DNA of 64,000 nt from Stutzerimonas stutzeri (GCF_002890915.1 NZ_POUT01000008.1:186001-250000); one strand, 5' to 3'; counted from the stretch's first letter, positions 24,933 to 35,521 are shown. Numbers and translations: made by a program. Notes: generated from the sequence alone by a model not told the origin.

Positions 24933-25489
24933 CCTTCCCGGATTCGGCCGTCAGTTGCAGTCGGGAGGCGAGTGGGCGTCTGGCCGGGCAGGCTGTAGGC
25001 CCAGGCGAGCAGGGCGCTTTCCCGCAGCGGCAGGAGGCAGTCCGGGTGGCCGGTGAAACGCTGCCAGTCGGCCTGGTATTGCGGGCTGACCAGGGTCAGG
25101 AGCGGGATACCCTCACTCATCAGTGCGAGCATTTCCTGGGCGAAGCCCCGGCCACTGGCCTCCTGTACGCCGAAGCGGTTGGTCAGCACCAGGTCGGGGC
25201 GTTCGCTCAGGGCTTCGCGCAGCACCGTGCTGGCCTGGGCCAGGCCGCCGGGATCGAGGCTGCAGGCGTGCGAGCCCGGGCCGAGGGCCTGGGAGATATC
25301 GAAGATGCGTCCGTCACGCAGATCGGCGATCTGCATCGGCAGCCGGCCGCCCGGGTCCTTGCCGCGTACGCTGACCAGTCCGCGTACTCGCCAGCCCTGC
25401 CGTTTCAACGTTCTGGCGAGCTCCAGCAGCAGCGCGTCGCCTTCGCCTCCGCCGGCATGCAATACGGCTGCAAAGGGCATGTCGTTCAT
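24929..25489 (-). CDS. DUF2478-family protein
   Basis: 186 residues. The start FAAVLHAGGGEGDALLLELARTLKRQGWRVRGLVS resembles a Rossmann/P-loop-like fold, and the later DLVLTNRFGVQEASGRGF...EGIPLLTLVSPQYQADWQRFTG is the DUF2478 signature. In other proteobacteria DUF2478 genes often neighbour molybdate-transport genes, but none is here. The biochemical function is unknown. I chose the ATG at 25489, which has GGAG upstream on its strand; the frame is open to 25621. The gene overlaps the truncated methyltransferase by 4 bp, so the two formed an operon. Confidence 0.72.
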   Translation of the reverse strand: MNDMPFAAVLHAGGGEGDALLLELARTLKRQGWRVRGLVSVRGKDPGGRLPMQIADLRDGRIFDISQALGPGSHACSLDPGGLAQASTVLREALSERPDLVLTNRFGVQEASGRGFAQEMLALMSEGIPLLTLVSPQYQADWQRFTGHPDCLLPLRESALLAWAYSLPGQTPTRLPTATDGRIREG

Positions 25490-25819
25490 ATCGAGTCCTC
25501 CGTTCGGACGCCGAAGCCGATCCTGGCGGGCTGAAGTATGCCTTCCGCGCGCTTGCTCGGTCTGGCCGGGCATCATCCGCTGCGCTTCGACAGGATGCCG
25601 GCAGGTGGTGAACAGGGGCATTCATCAGCGCTACATTCATTTCTATATGGCGGCTGCGCCTTGACCCCAGTCAATCGCCAACGCTCTACATGATGCACTT
25701 CTTGTTGTGGCAGCTGTCTTCCTGTGCATGATGCGGGTTCGGTAGCCAGCGGTCATGTGCGCCTGCTAAGCTCCGGCACCGATTTGGATGCGTCCTACGA
25801 CCTATATAAGGGAAACAGC
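25490..25819. other. 330-bp intergenic region
   Basis: Separates the divergent DUF2478 and FKBP genes. I see no repeat, RNA gene or convincing operator. A TATATA at 25803-25808 lies too near the FKBP start codon to serve as its -10 box. Confidence 0.5.
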
Positions 25820-26560
25820 ATGAGACTGAGACATCATCGCTTGGCATCGGCAGTCGCTCTGGTTGGCCTGGTCCTGGCCGGCTGCGACTCGCAGACGAGC
25901 GTCAAGCTGGAAACTCCGGCGCAGAAGGCGTCCTATGGCATCGGCCTGAACATGGGCAAGAGCCTCGCGCAGGAGGGCATGGATGATCTCGATTCCAAGG
26001 CTGTAGCGCAGGGCATCGAGGACGCCATCGGCAAGCAGGAGCAGAAGCTCACCGACGAGGAGTTGATGGAGGCCTTCGCCTTCCTGCAGACCCGCGCCGA
26101 GGAGCGCATGGCCGAGATGAACGCCAAGGCGATCGAGTCGGGCAAGAAGTTCCTCGAGGAAAACGCCAAGCGTGAAGGCGTGAAGACCACCGAGTCTGGC
26201 CTACAGTACGAAGTGGTGAAGTCGGCCGAGGGTCGCCAGCCGACCGAGAACGACGTGGTCACCGTGCACTACGAGGGCAGCCTGACCGACGGCACCGTGT
26301 TCGACAGCTCGATCAAGCGCGGTAGCCCGATCGACCTGCCGGTCGGCGGCGTGATTCCGGGCTGGGTCGAAGGCCTGCAGCTGATGCACGTTGGCGAGAA
26401 GTTCAAGCTCTACATCCCGAGCGAGCTGGCCTATGGCGAGCAGAGCCCGAGCCCGCTGATCCCGGCCAACTCGGTGCTGGTGTTCGACCTGGAACTGCTG
26501 GGCATCAAGGGTGACGAAGCGCAGCAGCCTGAGGCCGAGGCGGCCGAGCAGCAGGAGTAA
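25820..26560 (+). CDS. FKBP-type peptidyl-prolyl cis-trans isomerase lipoprotein (FkpA/Mip-like)
   Basis: 246 residues. The N-terminal signal peptide ends in lipobox LAGC (Cys about residue 20). The dimerisation domain follows (KASYGIGLNMGKSLAQEGMDDLDSKAVAQGIEDAI), then a long alpha helix, then the FKBP domain (TVHYEGSLTDGTVFDSSIKRGSPIDLPVGGVIPGWVEGLQLM, LAYGEQSP, LVFDLELLGI). It catalyses proline isomerisation in the periplasm, probably membrane-anchored. The C-terminal tail is acidic and Gln/Glu-rich. The start at 25820 has AAGGGA upstream. It converges on bfr, sharing a terminator. Confidence 0.93.
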   Translation: MRLRHHRLASAVALVGLVLAGCDSQTSVKLETPAQKASYGIGLNMGKSLAQEGMDDLDSKAVAQGIEDAIGKQEQKLTDEELMEAFAFLQTRAEERMAEMNAKAIESGKKFLEENAKREGVKTTESGLQYEVVKSAEGRQPTENDVVTVHYEGSLTDGTVFDSSIKRGSPIDLPVGGVIPGWVEGLQLMHVGEKFKLYIPSELAYGEQSPSPLIPANSVLVFDLELLGIKGDEAQQPEAEAAEQQE

Positions 26561-26589
26561 GCGGGTCGATTGCAGCCCGCCGAAAGAAA

Positions 26590-26620
26590 AACGCCCCGAC
26601 TCGATCGGGGCGTTTTGTTT
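26590..26620. terminator. Bidirectional terminator between the FKBP gene and bfr
   Basis: AACGCCCCGA-CTCGA-TCGGGGCGTT has a 9-bp GC stem with T-rich sequence on the right and A-rich sequence on the left, so it can act on both converging genes. Confidence 0.88.
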
Positions 26621-26636
26621 TCGGCCTTGGCTGGCC

Positions 26637-27107
26637 TCAGTCGTCCATGTGCGACTGCAGGTAGTTTTCCAGGCCTACCTGGTCGATCAGTCCCAGTTGG
26701 GTTTCCAGCCAGTCGATGTGCTCTTCCTCGGACTCGAGGATGTCTTCCAGCAATTCGCGGCTGCCATAGTCGCCAACGCTCTCGCAGTAGGCGATAGCGA
26801 CCTTCAGGTCCTGCAGGCCGCTCTGTTCCAGCTTGAGGTCGCACTCGAGCATCTCGCGCGTGTTCTCGCCGATCAGCAGCTTGCCGAGGTCCTGCAGGTT
26901 CGGCAGGCCTTCGAGGAAGAGGATGCGCTTGATCAGTTTGTCGGCATGCTTCATCTCGTCGATGGATTCGTCGTATTCGTGCTTGCCGAGTTTGCCCAGG
27001 CCCCAGTCCTCGTACATGCGCGCATGCAGAAAGTACTGGTTGATGGCCACCAGTTCGTTGCCGAGGATCTTGTTGAGGTGCTGAATGACCAGCTTGTCGC
27101 CTTTCAT
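26637..27107 (-). CDS. bfrB: Bacterioferritin
   Basis: 156 residues. The ferroxidase ligands are in place: Glu18, Glu51 and His54 in the first half and EE/H in [18 protein letters not shown] in the second. The heme ligand Met52 (DEMKH) is present, so this is a heme-binding bacterioferritin. The sequence (MKGDK...[24 protein letters not shown]) is closest to the BfrB I recall from P. aeruginosa. It stores iron in a 24-subunit shell and releases it with Bfd. I start at MKGDK (27107); the frame is open upstream. In P. aeruginosa bfd is adjacent; here a 772-bp element lies between them. Confidence 0.95.
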   Translation of the reverse strand: MKGDKLVIQHLNKILGNELVAINQYFLHARMYEDWGLGKLGKHEYDESIDEMKHADKLIKRILFLEGLPNLQDLGKLLIGENTREMLECDLKLEQSGLQDLKVAIAYCESVGDYGSRELLEDILESEEEHIDWLETQLGLIDQVGLENYLQSHMDD

Positions 27108-27298
27108 CTGTTCGCCCTGCCCGGGAAGCCGTGGTGATTGATTCAGTCTGGCCATGTGGGGACGGCCTGTCAAACCTAAGTCATTGAATGCAAAAGGGTA
27201 AAGCTGACTGAGAATGGTTTAGTTCCGCATCGGTCGGCAATCGCATGATTTACAGGCAAAAAAAAGGTTCATCGCGCTTTCTTGGGAAAGCAAGGATT

Positions 27299-28070
27299 GA
27301 CACCGGACTGGCAAGGTTGGGTGTGTTGAATGAAAGTTTTGCTTTCATGGCGGTTGGCGAGTTGCTTGGAAGCTTGGTTTCGCCCTGCTGGGCGACTCAC
27401 TTTTTTCAGTCGCGAAAAAAGTAAGCAAAAACGCTTGCCCCTGCATCCGGCCCTGCGCTTCGCTCCGGGTCCGTTCTCTCCATCGCCGCTCCAGGGGCAC
27501 GCCGCGAAGGGACGTCCCTGTCCCTTCGCGTCTCTCGCGGCGTCCATGCCGCTCAACCCCTTCCACGACGATTCCGCTCACCCTCCTGAAGGGGCGTTGG
27601 GTGTCGCCTGATGGTTCGTGCAGAAAGAAAAAGCCAAGGCAAAGCAAACATCAACGATCTTCCAGGCAGCTCTGACTCCATTCCCCGTCAGGAGGCCGAG
27701 TGGAGGTGTCGCGCAGGGGGGGCGCGAGGCATGGATGCCGAGCGAGGAGCGATGGACGGGGCCGCCGAGGTAGGGACGTCCCATCGTGACGGCCCCCGGA
27801 GCGGCACCGGAAGGAGGGAAGTCTGGCCGCGTAGCGGACAGACCCGGATGTCGGGTGCCCTTCTTCTTTGGTTACGTTCTCGGCAAGCAACGAGATACGG
27901 AGCGTAGCGGAGTAACAGCCGCAGGCTGGCCCGAAGGGCGAGCGAAGCGAGTCAAGTGACTCGGCCGGGGCCGAAACCAGAAGCGTCAGCACACTCGGTA
28001 AGCGCCCTGATCACCGAGGCGCAAGCCCAAACCAAATGGCAGCAACACCCAATCTTGCCAGTCCGATGTC
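27299..28070 (+). mobile_element. Non-autonomous TIR-bounded element, copy 2 (772 bp)
   Basis: Left end GACACCGGACTGGCAAGGTT (27299 on) pairs with right end CTTGCCAGTCCGATGTC (ending 28070) with few mismatches; pairing extends two bases further on each side here. It is the same element and orientation as 15227-15879, with matching internal hairpins (27330-27348 is ATGAAAG-TTTTG-CTTTCAT). It differs by an extra segment of about 115 bp (27846-27960) containing GGTTACGTTCTCGGCAAGCA-type sequence. It separates bfd from bfr, ending 33 bp short of the bfd terminator. Confidence 0.7.
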
Positions 28071-28102
28071 AAGCAGCCTGTCCCCATGAAATGCGAAGAA
28101 CC

Positions 28103-28127
28103 AAAAAAAAGCCGGGCAGGGCCCGGC
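28103..28127 (-). terminator. Rho-independent terminator of bfd
   Basis: On the minus strand GCCGGGC-CCT-GCCCGGC is followed by eight T. It lies 17 bp after the bfd stop. Confidence 0.88.
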
Positions 28128-28144
28128 CGTATGGATTCAGCCTG

Positions 28145-28363
28145 TCAGGCGTGAGCGAAGCTTGCGGGGTAGGCGAGAGACGCCTGGGCATTCTGTATGT
28201 CGCTGAGCGTCTGTCGAACGACCTGCTTGGCGACGCAAGCGCATTTTCCGCATTGACTGGCCACGCCGGTCGTTTCACGGACTTCACGGTAGCTGCAGCA
28301 GCCTTCATAGATGGCCTCGCGGAGCTGACCGTCGGTGACGCCCTGGCAAAGACAGACGTACAT
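28145..28363 (-). CDS. bfd: Bacterioferritin-associated ferredoxin
   Basis: 72 residues. The [2Fe-2S] ligands are Cys4, Cys6, Cys38 and Cys41 (MYVCLCQGVT and ASQCGKC). Bfd reduces the iron core of bacterioferritin so that Fe2+ can leave. I start at the ATG at 28363; an in-frame GTG two codons earlier is possible. A good Fur-box match lies about 43 bp upstream, fitting induction when iron is scarce. It has its own terminator, so it is separate from bfrB. Confidence 0.94.
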   Translation of the reverse strand: MYVCLCQGVTDGQLREAIYEGCCSYREVRETTGVASQCGKCACVAKQVVRQTLSDIQNAQASLAYPASFAHA

Positions 28364-28405
28364 AAGCACTACCCGTTGAGTTCCTTGACGTTTTGGATGC
28401 TAATC

Positions 28406-28423
28406 TGAATGAGAATAATTGTC
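28406..28423 (-). promoter_or_regulatory. Fur box upstream of bfd
   Basis: TGAATGAGAATAATTGTC: the GAATGAGAAT-AATTGTC layout matches the Fur consensus well (GAGAAT agrees at 5 of 6). It sits in the 178-bp gap between bfd and the divergent diguanylate cyclase gene. Confidence 0.72.
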
Positions 28424-28541
28424 AAAGATGCTTCGTCGGGTCGCGTGGCATATTCTCTATATGGCTAGCGATGATGGCATGTGGCCATAATTCACGCGTA
28501 AACTGTGCGCTCTTTTTTTCTTCTCCCAATAGAGCTGCGTC

Positions 28542-29705
28542 ATGCAGTTGAGCATTCCTACCCTGACGCTGGTGGATATCTACGTGCTGCTCTTGCTCGG
28601 CACGCTGATGTTCTTTGCCTGGCGTAGCGGGCGACGGGACCCGACGCTCGGCTATACCTCCTTGATGCTGCTGCTCGGTGGTATCTCGACGGTGCTGGGG
28701 TGTCTGCGTGGCATGGGAATCGATGCCGTGCCCATCGTTCTCGGCAATGTCGCCCTGCAACTCGCCCTGGCCATGAACTGGACGGCGATGCGGGTGTTCG
28801 CCGGGCGGCCTGCTCATTTGCCTGGGATCGTTGCCGGCGCGCTGCTGTGGAGCGCCCTGTGCCTGGTGCCATGGTTCTATCAGTCGTTACCGGCCCGGTT
28901 GCTGCTCGCGTCGGCGCTGACGATCGGCTACACCGCGCTGGCCGTTTTCGAGTTGTGGCGAAGCCGGCATCTGATAGCCGTGTCACTGCGCCCGGCGTTG
29001 GCGCTGATGCTGTTCCATATGGGGTTCTACCTGCTGCGCATGGCGGTGGATCGCGGCCAGCCTTTCGCCGATCCGGAGCAGATGAGCTTCTTCGCGTTCC
29101 TGATCTTCGAGACCTTGCTCTACGCCATTGGCATCTCCTTCGTCACCCTGGCCATGGTCCGCGAACGCGCCGAGCTGCAGTATCGACAGGCCTCTCTCAG
29201 CGATCCGCTCACCGGTATCGGCAACCGGCGTTCGTTCATCGAGGCGGGGCAGGCGCTGCTGCGGCGCTCCGATGCCGGCGGCCAGCCGGTGACCCTGCTG
29301 CTGTGCGATCTGGACTTCTTCAAGCGGCTCAACGACACCTTCGGTCACCAGGCCGGCGACCGTGCGCTGGTCGGCTTCGGCCAGGTGATCGCGCAGCGGA
29401 TGCGCCGCCGGGACGTCTTCGGGCGGATCGGTGGCGAAGAATTCGCCTGCCTGCTGGCCGATGCCGATGCGGCGATTGGTCTGGATGTGGCCGAGCGCAT
29501 CCGTGGCGAATGTGCGGCGGTGCCTTTCGTCGAGCAGGGGCGGCTGAGCGTCAGCATCGGCGTGGCGACCACTGCCTCGGCGGGCTACGACCTCGACGAG
29601 CTGCTGGCCCAGGCGGATCGGGCGTTGTATGCCGCCAAGGCGGCCGGCCGCGACTGTACGCGGGTGGTCGGCGGCGATGGCGAGGCGCATGCCAGGGCCT
29701 GTTGA
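28542..29705 (+). CDS. Membrane-bound diguanylate cyclase (GGDEF)
   Basis: 387 residues. About six or seven membrane helices fill residues 1-205, followed by a short linker and a GGDEF domain (about 213-375). DPLTGIGNRRSF, LLLCDLDFFKRLNDTFGHQAGD and the active-site GGEEF (about residue 298) are intact, so it should make c-di-GMP. An inhibitory RxxD site (RRRD) stands exactly five residues before GGEEF, so product inhibition is expected. No EAL domain. The membrane part has no named sensor domain that I recognise. YaeQ follows 74 bp downstream on the same strand. Confidence 0.9.
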   Translation: MQLSIPTLTLVDIYVLLLLGTLMFFAWRSGRRDPTLGYTSLMLLLGGISTVLGCLRGMGIDAVPIVLGNVALQLALAMNWTAMRVFAGRPAHLPGIVAGALLWSALCLVPWFYQSLPARLLLASALTIGYTALAVFELWRSRHLIAVSLRPALALMLFHMGFYLLRMAVDRGQPFADPEQMSFFAFLIFETLLYAIGISFVTLAMVRERAELQYRQASLSDPLTGIGNRRSFIEAGQALLRRSDAGGQPVTLLLCDLDFFKRLNDTFGHQAGDRALVGFGQVIAQRMRRRDVFGRIGGEEFACLLADADAAIGLDVAERIRGECAAVPFVEQGRLSVSIGVATTASAGYDLDELLAQADRALYAAKAAGRDCTRVVGGDGEAHARAC

Positions 29706-29779
29706 GTTTCACCTCGGTCGCGCCCGGGCCTGTGCTTTGCGTTAGACTGCCTGCCTTTTTTCGACCAAGAAGCCCGCCC

Positions 29780-30319
29780 ATGGCCCTGCAAGCCACACCG
29801 TACAAAGTCGAACTCAATCTCACCGATCTGGATCGCGGGGTCTACGACAACCTGCGCTTCACCGTGGCCCGTCATCCCTCCGAGACCGAGGAACGGCTGG
29901 GCGTGCGGCTGATCGCCTATGCGCTCTGGTACAGCGAGCAGCTGGCTTTCGGTCGCGGCCTGTCGGACGTCGACGAGCCGGCGCTGTGGGAAAAGAGCCT
30001 GGACGGCCGCGTCCTGCACTGGATCGAGGTCGGCCAGCCGGACGCCGAGCGGCTGACCTGGTGCTCGCGGCGTGCCGAACGCGTCAGCCTGCTGGCCTAC
30101 GGCAATCTGCGGGTCTGGCAGGGCAAGGTGGTGGAGGCGGTGAAGGGGTTGAAGAACCTTTCCATCGCCGCCGTCGACTCCGAATCCCTGGCCGCGCTGG
30201 TCAAGGACCTGCCGCGCAGCCTGCAATGGGGCGTGATGATCAGCGACGGTACGCTGTTCATCACCGACGAACGCGGCCAGTTCGAGGTTTCCCTGCAGTG
30301 GCTGCTCGGCGAACGCTGA
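29780..30319 (+). CDS. yaeQ: YaeQ-family protein
   Basis: 179 residues matching the YaeQ pattern: MALQATPYKVELNLTDLDRGVYDNLRFTVARHPSETEERLGVRLIAYAL, EPALWEKSLDGRVLHWIEVGQP, RRAERVSLLAYG. Structures of the family show a PD-(D/E)xK-like fold; the cellular role is not established, though E. coli YaeQ was once linked to transcription elongation. The start at 29780 gives the family N-terminus. recJ begins 34 bp after its stop, so the two are likely cotranscribed. Confidence 0.9.
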   Translation: MALQATPYKVELNLTDLDRGVYDNLRFTVARHPSETEERLGVRLIAYALWYSEQLAFGRGLSDVDEPALWEKSLDGRVLHWIEVGQPDAERLTWCSRRAERVSLLAYGNLRVWQGKVVEAVKGLKNLSIAAVDSESLAALVKDLPRSLQWGVMISDGTLFITDERGQFEVSLQWLLGER

Positions 30320-30353
30320 GTTCCGTTTCATCCGATTTGCCGGCCGAGTGAAC

Positions 30354-32069
30354 ATGCGCATAGAACCCCGTCCATTGCCTGCGACACTGCCCGACCTGGG
30401 CGATCTGCCGCCGCTGCTCACGCGCCTGTACGCCGCCCGTGGCGTGCTCTCGGCGGCCGAGCTGGACAAGGGCCTGGCGCGGCTGATCCCCTACGACCGG
30501 CTCAAGGGCATCGATACCGCGGTGGCGCTGCTGGTCGAGGCGCTGGAGAAGCGCCAGCGCATCCTCTTTGTCGGCGATTTCGATGCCGATGGCGCCACGG
30601 CGAGCACGGTCGGCGTGCTTGGCCTGCGCCAGCTGGGTGCGGCGCACGTCGACTACCTGGTGCCCAACCGTTTCGAATACGGCTACGGGCTGACCCCGGA
30701 AATCGTCGCCGTGGCGCTGCAGCGCGAGCCCGACCTGCTGGTTACCGTGGACAACGGCATCTCCAGCGTCGACGGCGTGGCAGCGGCCAGGGCCGCCGGG
30801 CTCAAGGTGCTGGTAACCGACCATCACCTGCCGGGCCACGAACTGCCGGCGGCCGATGCCATTGTCAACCCGAACCAGCCGGAATGCGCCTTCCCCAGCA
30901 AGTGCATCGCCGGGGTCGGGGTCATCTTCTACGTGCTGCTGGCCCTGCGCGCGCGGCTGCGCGACCTCGGCTGGTTCGCCCGTCAGGGCTGGGCCGAGCC
31001 GAATCTGGCCGAGCTGCTCGACCTGGTGGCGCTGGGCAGCGTCGCCGACGTGGTGCCGCTGGATGCCAACAACCGCATCCTCGTCCATCAGGGCCTGGCG
31101 CGGATTCGCGCGGGGCGGGCTCGGCCGGGGCTGCGGGCGATCCTCGAGGTGGCCGGGCGCGACCACCGGCGCATCACCTCCACCGACCTGGGCTTCATCC
31201 TCGGCCCGCGGCTGAACGCGGCCGGCCGACTGGATGACATGTCGCTGGGCATCGAATGCCTGCTCTGCGAGGACGAGGCACTGGCGCGCGACATGGCGAC
31301 CCAGCTCGACCAGCTCAACCAGGACCGCAAGAGCATCGAGCAGGGCATGCAGCGCGAGGCGCTGGCCCAGCTCAAGGACCTGCCGCTGGAGGACCTGCCG
31401 TTCGGCCTGTGCCTGTTCGAGCCGGACTGGCACCAGGGCGTGATCGGCATCCTCGCCTCGCGCCTCAAGGAGCGCTACCACCGCCCGACCATCGCCTTCG
31501 CCGATGCTGGCGACGGGTTGCTCAAAGGGTCGGCGCGCTCGGTGCCGGGCTTTCATATCCGCGATGCGCTGGATGCGGTCGCCGCCAAGCATCCCGGCCT
31601 GATCAGCAAGTTCGGCGGGCACGCCATGGCGGCCGGGCTGTCACTGCCGCAGGCCAACTTCGGCGCCTTCGCCGCGGCCTTCGATGCCGAGGTGCGCCGC
31701 CAGCTGTGCGAGGACGACCTCACCGGGCGGCTGCTGAGCGACGGCCAGCTCAGCGTCGAGGAATTCCACCTGGAGCTGGCGCGCGCGCTGCGCAATGCCG
31801 GGCCCTGGGGCCAGCATTTCCCCGAGCCGATGTTCCATGGCGTGTTCCAGTTGGTGCAGCAGCGTATCGTCGGCGAACGCCATCTGAAGCTGGTGCTCAG
31901 GAGCGAATGCGGCTCGCTGACCCTGGACGGCATCGCCTTCAACATCGACCGCGAGATCTGGCCGAACCCGACGGTGCGCTGGGCGGAGCTGGCCTACAAG
32001 CTGGACGTCAACGAGTACCGCGGCCAGGAAAGCGTGCAGCTGATGGTGGCGCATATCGCCCCGCGCTGA
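30354..32069 (+). CDS. recJ: Single-stranded-DNA-specific exonuclease RecJ
   Basis: 571 residues. The DHH-family motifs are present: FVGDFDADGATAS (about residue 75), the DHH motif in VTDHHLPG (about 156), LVALGSVADVVPL and the C-terminal DHHA1 motif KFGGHAMAAGLSL. RecJ degrades single-stranded DNA 5' to 3' in recombination and mismatch repair. The start could also be GTG at 30348, two codons earlier; I prefer the ATG. Follows yaeQ closely. Confidence 0.95.
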   Translation: MRIEPRPLPATLPDLGDLPPLLTRLYAARGVLSAAELDKGLARLIPYDRLKGIDTAVALLVEALEKRQRILFVGDFDADGATASTVGVLGLRQLGAAHVDYLVPNRFEYGYGLTPEIVAVALQREPDLLVTVDNGISSVDGVAAARAAGLKVLVTDHHLPGHELPAADAIVNPNQPECAFPSKCIAGVGVIFYVLLALRARLRDLGWFARQGWAEPNLAELLDLVALGSVADVVPLDANNRILVHQGLARIRAGRARPGLRAILEVAGRDHRRITSTDLGFILGPRLNAAGRLDDMSLGIECLLCEDEALARDMATQLDQLNQDRKSIEQGMQREALAQLKDLPLEDLPFGLCLFEPDWHQGVIGILASRLKERYHRPTIAFADAGDGLLKGSARSVPGFHIRDALDAVAAKHPGLISKFGGHAMAAGLSLPQANFGAFAAAFDAEVRRQLCEDDLTGRLLSDGQLSVEEFHLELARALRNAGPWGQHFPEPMFHGVFQLVQQRIVGERHLKLVLRSECGSLTLDGIAFNIDREIWPNPTVRWAELAYKLDVNEYRGQESVQLMVAHIAPR

Positions 32070-32197
32070 CCTGTTCGTGCCGGCCGACGATAGGCCGGCT
32101 GAATCGGCTGGCATTTCCCGGCGGGACGTTCGATTGTTGCCCGCCGTCGTGGCGCCTAGAGTGGCAGGACAACAACAGCGCCATGCGGGAAGCCGAA

Positions 32198-34291
32198 ATG
32201 AGCGACACGACCGTCCACCACCGTGCCTGTCACCTGTGCGAAGCCATCTGCGGCCTGACCATCCAGACCGAAGGCGAGCGCATCCTCTCGATCAAGGGTG
32301 ATCCCCTTGACAGCTTCAGCCGTGGCCATATCTGTCCGAAGGCGGTGGCGCTGCAGGACATCCAGAATGACCCCGATCGCCTGCGCCAGCCGATGCGCCG
32401 TTGCGGCGACGAATGGCAGGCGATTGGCTGGGACGAGGCCTTCGAGCTGGTTGCCGAGCGCTTGGCCGACATTCGCGAGCGCCACGGCGCCAATGCGGTG
32501 GCCATCTACCAGGGCAACCCGAGCGTGCACAACTACGGGCTGATGACCCATAGCAACTATTTCCTCGGGTTGCTGAAGACGCGCAATCGCTTCTCGGCCA
32601 CTTCGGTCGACCAGCTGCCGCACCATCTGACCAGCCACCTGATGTACGGTCATGGCTTGCTGCTGCCGGTGCCGGACATCGATCACACCGATTTCATGTT
32701 GATCCTCGGCGGCAACCCACTGGCCTCCAACGGCAGCATCATGACCGTGCCCGACGTGGAGAAACGGCTGAAGGCGATCCGCGCCCGCGGCGGCAAGCTG
32801 GTGGTGGTCGATCCGCGGCGCAGCGAGACCGCCGCGATCGCCGATCAGCACCTGTTCGTGCGTCCCGGACAGGACGCGGCGCTGTTGTTCGGTCTGCTCA
32901 ACACCCTTTTTGAAGAAGGCCTGACGCGTGCCAGCGAACTGCCGCTGGACGGCATCGAGGAGGTGCGCACGGCAATCGCCGCCTTCAGCGCCGAAGCGAT
33001 GAGTGCCCGCTGCGGGGTTCCGGCCGAGCAGATCCGCCAGCTGGCGCGGGATTTCGCCGCGGCGGACAAGGCCGTCTGCTACGGACGCATGGGCGTCTCG
33101 ACCCAGGCCTTCGGCACGCTCTGCCAGTGGCTGGTGCAACTGATCAACCTGGTCACCGGCAATCTCGACCGGGTCGGCGGCGCGCTGTGCACCGAACCCG
33201 CGGTGGACCTGGTGGAAACCACCACGGGCGGACATTTCGCCGCCTGGCGCAGCCGGGTGTCGCAATTGCCGGAGTACGGTGGCGAACTGCCGGTGGCGGC
33301 GCTGGCCGAGGAGATGCTCGAGCCGGGAGAAGGGCAGGTGCGAGCGCTGATCACCGTGGCCGGCAACCCGGTGCTGTCCACGCCCAATGGACGCAAGCTG
33401 GAGCAGGCGCTGGATGGCCTGGCGTTCATGCTCAGCGTGGACTTCTACATCAACGAGACGACCCGCTACGCCGACCTCATCCTGCCGCCGACCGCGCCGC
33501 TGGAGCATGACCATTACGACGCGACGTTCAACCTGCTGGCGGTGCGCAACGTCACGCGCTTCAACCTGCCGCTGTTGCCCAAGCCCGAGGGCGCACTGCA
33601 CGACTGGGAAATCTTCATCGGGCTGGCCAAGGCGTATTCGGCACGGGTCGGCGTCGAGCTCAAGCCGACCCTGCCGCCGCAGCAGATGATGGACCTGGCG
33701 CTGCGCCACGGGCCCTATGGCGACAAATCCGAGCGCAAGCTGAGCCTGGCGGCGCTGGAGGATTACCCCCACGGGCTGGACCTCGGGCCGCTCAAGCCGA
33801 ACCTGGCGCGGCGCCTGAAGACCCCGAACAAGCGCATCCAGGCCGCGCCGGCGCTGATGCTGGAAGACCTGCAGCGCTTCGCCGCCGAACCACAGGCCAA
33901 GGGCGGCGAGCTGCTGCTGATCGGTCGCCGCCACGTGCGCAGCAACAATTCCTGGATGCACAACTATCAGCGTCTGGTGAAGGGCAAGCCGCGCCATCAA
34001 CTGCTGATGCACCCGGCCGACATGGCAGCGCGCGCGCTGCAGGATGGCCAGCGCGTGCGGGTGCATTCGCGGGTCGGCGTGGTCGAGGTGGAGGCGCTGG
34101 CCAGCGAGGACATGATGCCCGGCGTGGTCAGCCTGCCGCACGGCTGGGGCCATGCCCGACCGGGTGTGCAGCTGGATATCGCGCAGCAGCAGCCCGGCGC
34201 CAGTTGCAACGACCTGACCGACGAGCGGGCGCTGGACGTCTCCGGCAATGCCGCGCTCAACGGCGTCGCGGTGCAGGTCAGCGCCGCCTGA
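32198..34291 (+). CDS. Molybdopterin (bis-MGD) oxidoreductase with [4Fe-4S] cluster
   Basis: 697 residues of the DMSO-reductase family. The N-terminal iron-sulfur motif is CHLCEAICGL with a later GHICPK Cys. GWDEAFELVAERLADIR, a central NPLASNGSIMTVPDVEKRLKAIRARGGKLVVVDPRRSETA and a C-terminal molybdopterin-dinucleotide domain (QRVRVHSRVGVVEVEALASEDMMPGVVSLPHGWGH) follow. There is no twin-arginine signal, so it is cytoplasmic. The family includes formate dehydrogenases and assimilatory nitrate reductases, but the substrate here is unknown. The ATG at 32198 has GGGAAG upstream; an in-frame ATG five codons earlier is possible. No partner subunit is adjacent. Confidence 0.85.
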   Translation: MSDTTVHHRACHLCEAICGLTIQTEGERILSIKGDPLDSFSRGHICPKAVALQDIQNDPDRLRQPMRRCGDEWQAIGWDEAFELVAERLADIRERHGANAVAIYQGNPSVHNYGLMTHSNYFLGLLKTRNRFSATSVDQLPHHLTSHLMYGHGLLLPVPDIDHTDFMLILGGNPLASNGSIMTVPDVEKRLKAIRARGGKLVVVDPRRSETAAIADQHLFVRPGQDAALLFGLLNTLFEEGLTRASELPLDGIEEVRTAIAAFSAEAMSARCGVPAEQIRQLARDFAAADKAVCYGRMGVSTQAFGTLCQWLVQLINLVTGNLDRVGGALCTEPAVDLVETTTGGHFAAWRSRVSQLPEYGGELPVAALAEEMLEPGEGQVRALITVAGNPVLSTPNGRKLEQALDGLAFMLSVDFYINETTRYADLILPPTAPLEHDHYDATFNLLAVRNVTRFNLPLLPKPEGALHDWEIFIGLAKAYSARVGVELKPTLPPQQMMDLALRHGPYGDKSERKLSLAALEDYPHGLDLGPLKPNLARRLKTPNKRIQAAPALMLEDLQRFAAEPQAKGGELLLIGRRHVRSNNSWMHNYQRLVKGKPRHQLLMHPADMAARALQDGQRVRVHSRVGVVEVEALASEDMMPGVVSLPHGWGHARPGVQLDIAQQQPGASCNDLTDERALDVSGNAALNGVAVQVSAA

Positions 34292-35494
<1,203 letters not shown>

Positions 35495-35521
35495 GCTGCC
35501 TCCTCATCAATAGGTGCTTCG

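Larger units (their letters stand above)
27108..28144. other. 1037-bp gap between bfd and bfr, mostly a TIR-bounded element
   Basis: 27299-28070 is the second copy of the element at 15227-15879. The 190 bp left of it is the bfr leader. The 74 bp right of it holds the bfd terminator. No gene is supported inside; the short frames there (plus strand from 27611, minus strand ending at 27269) change reading frame relative to the first copy. Confidence 0.7.

Noticed and set aside
27174..27240. Fur-like sequence CTGAGAATGGTTT upstream of bfrB
   Set aside because: Only one hexamer matches well; too weak to list as a site.
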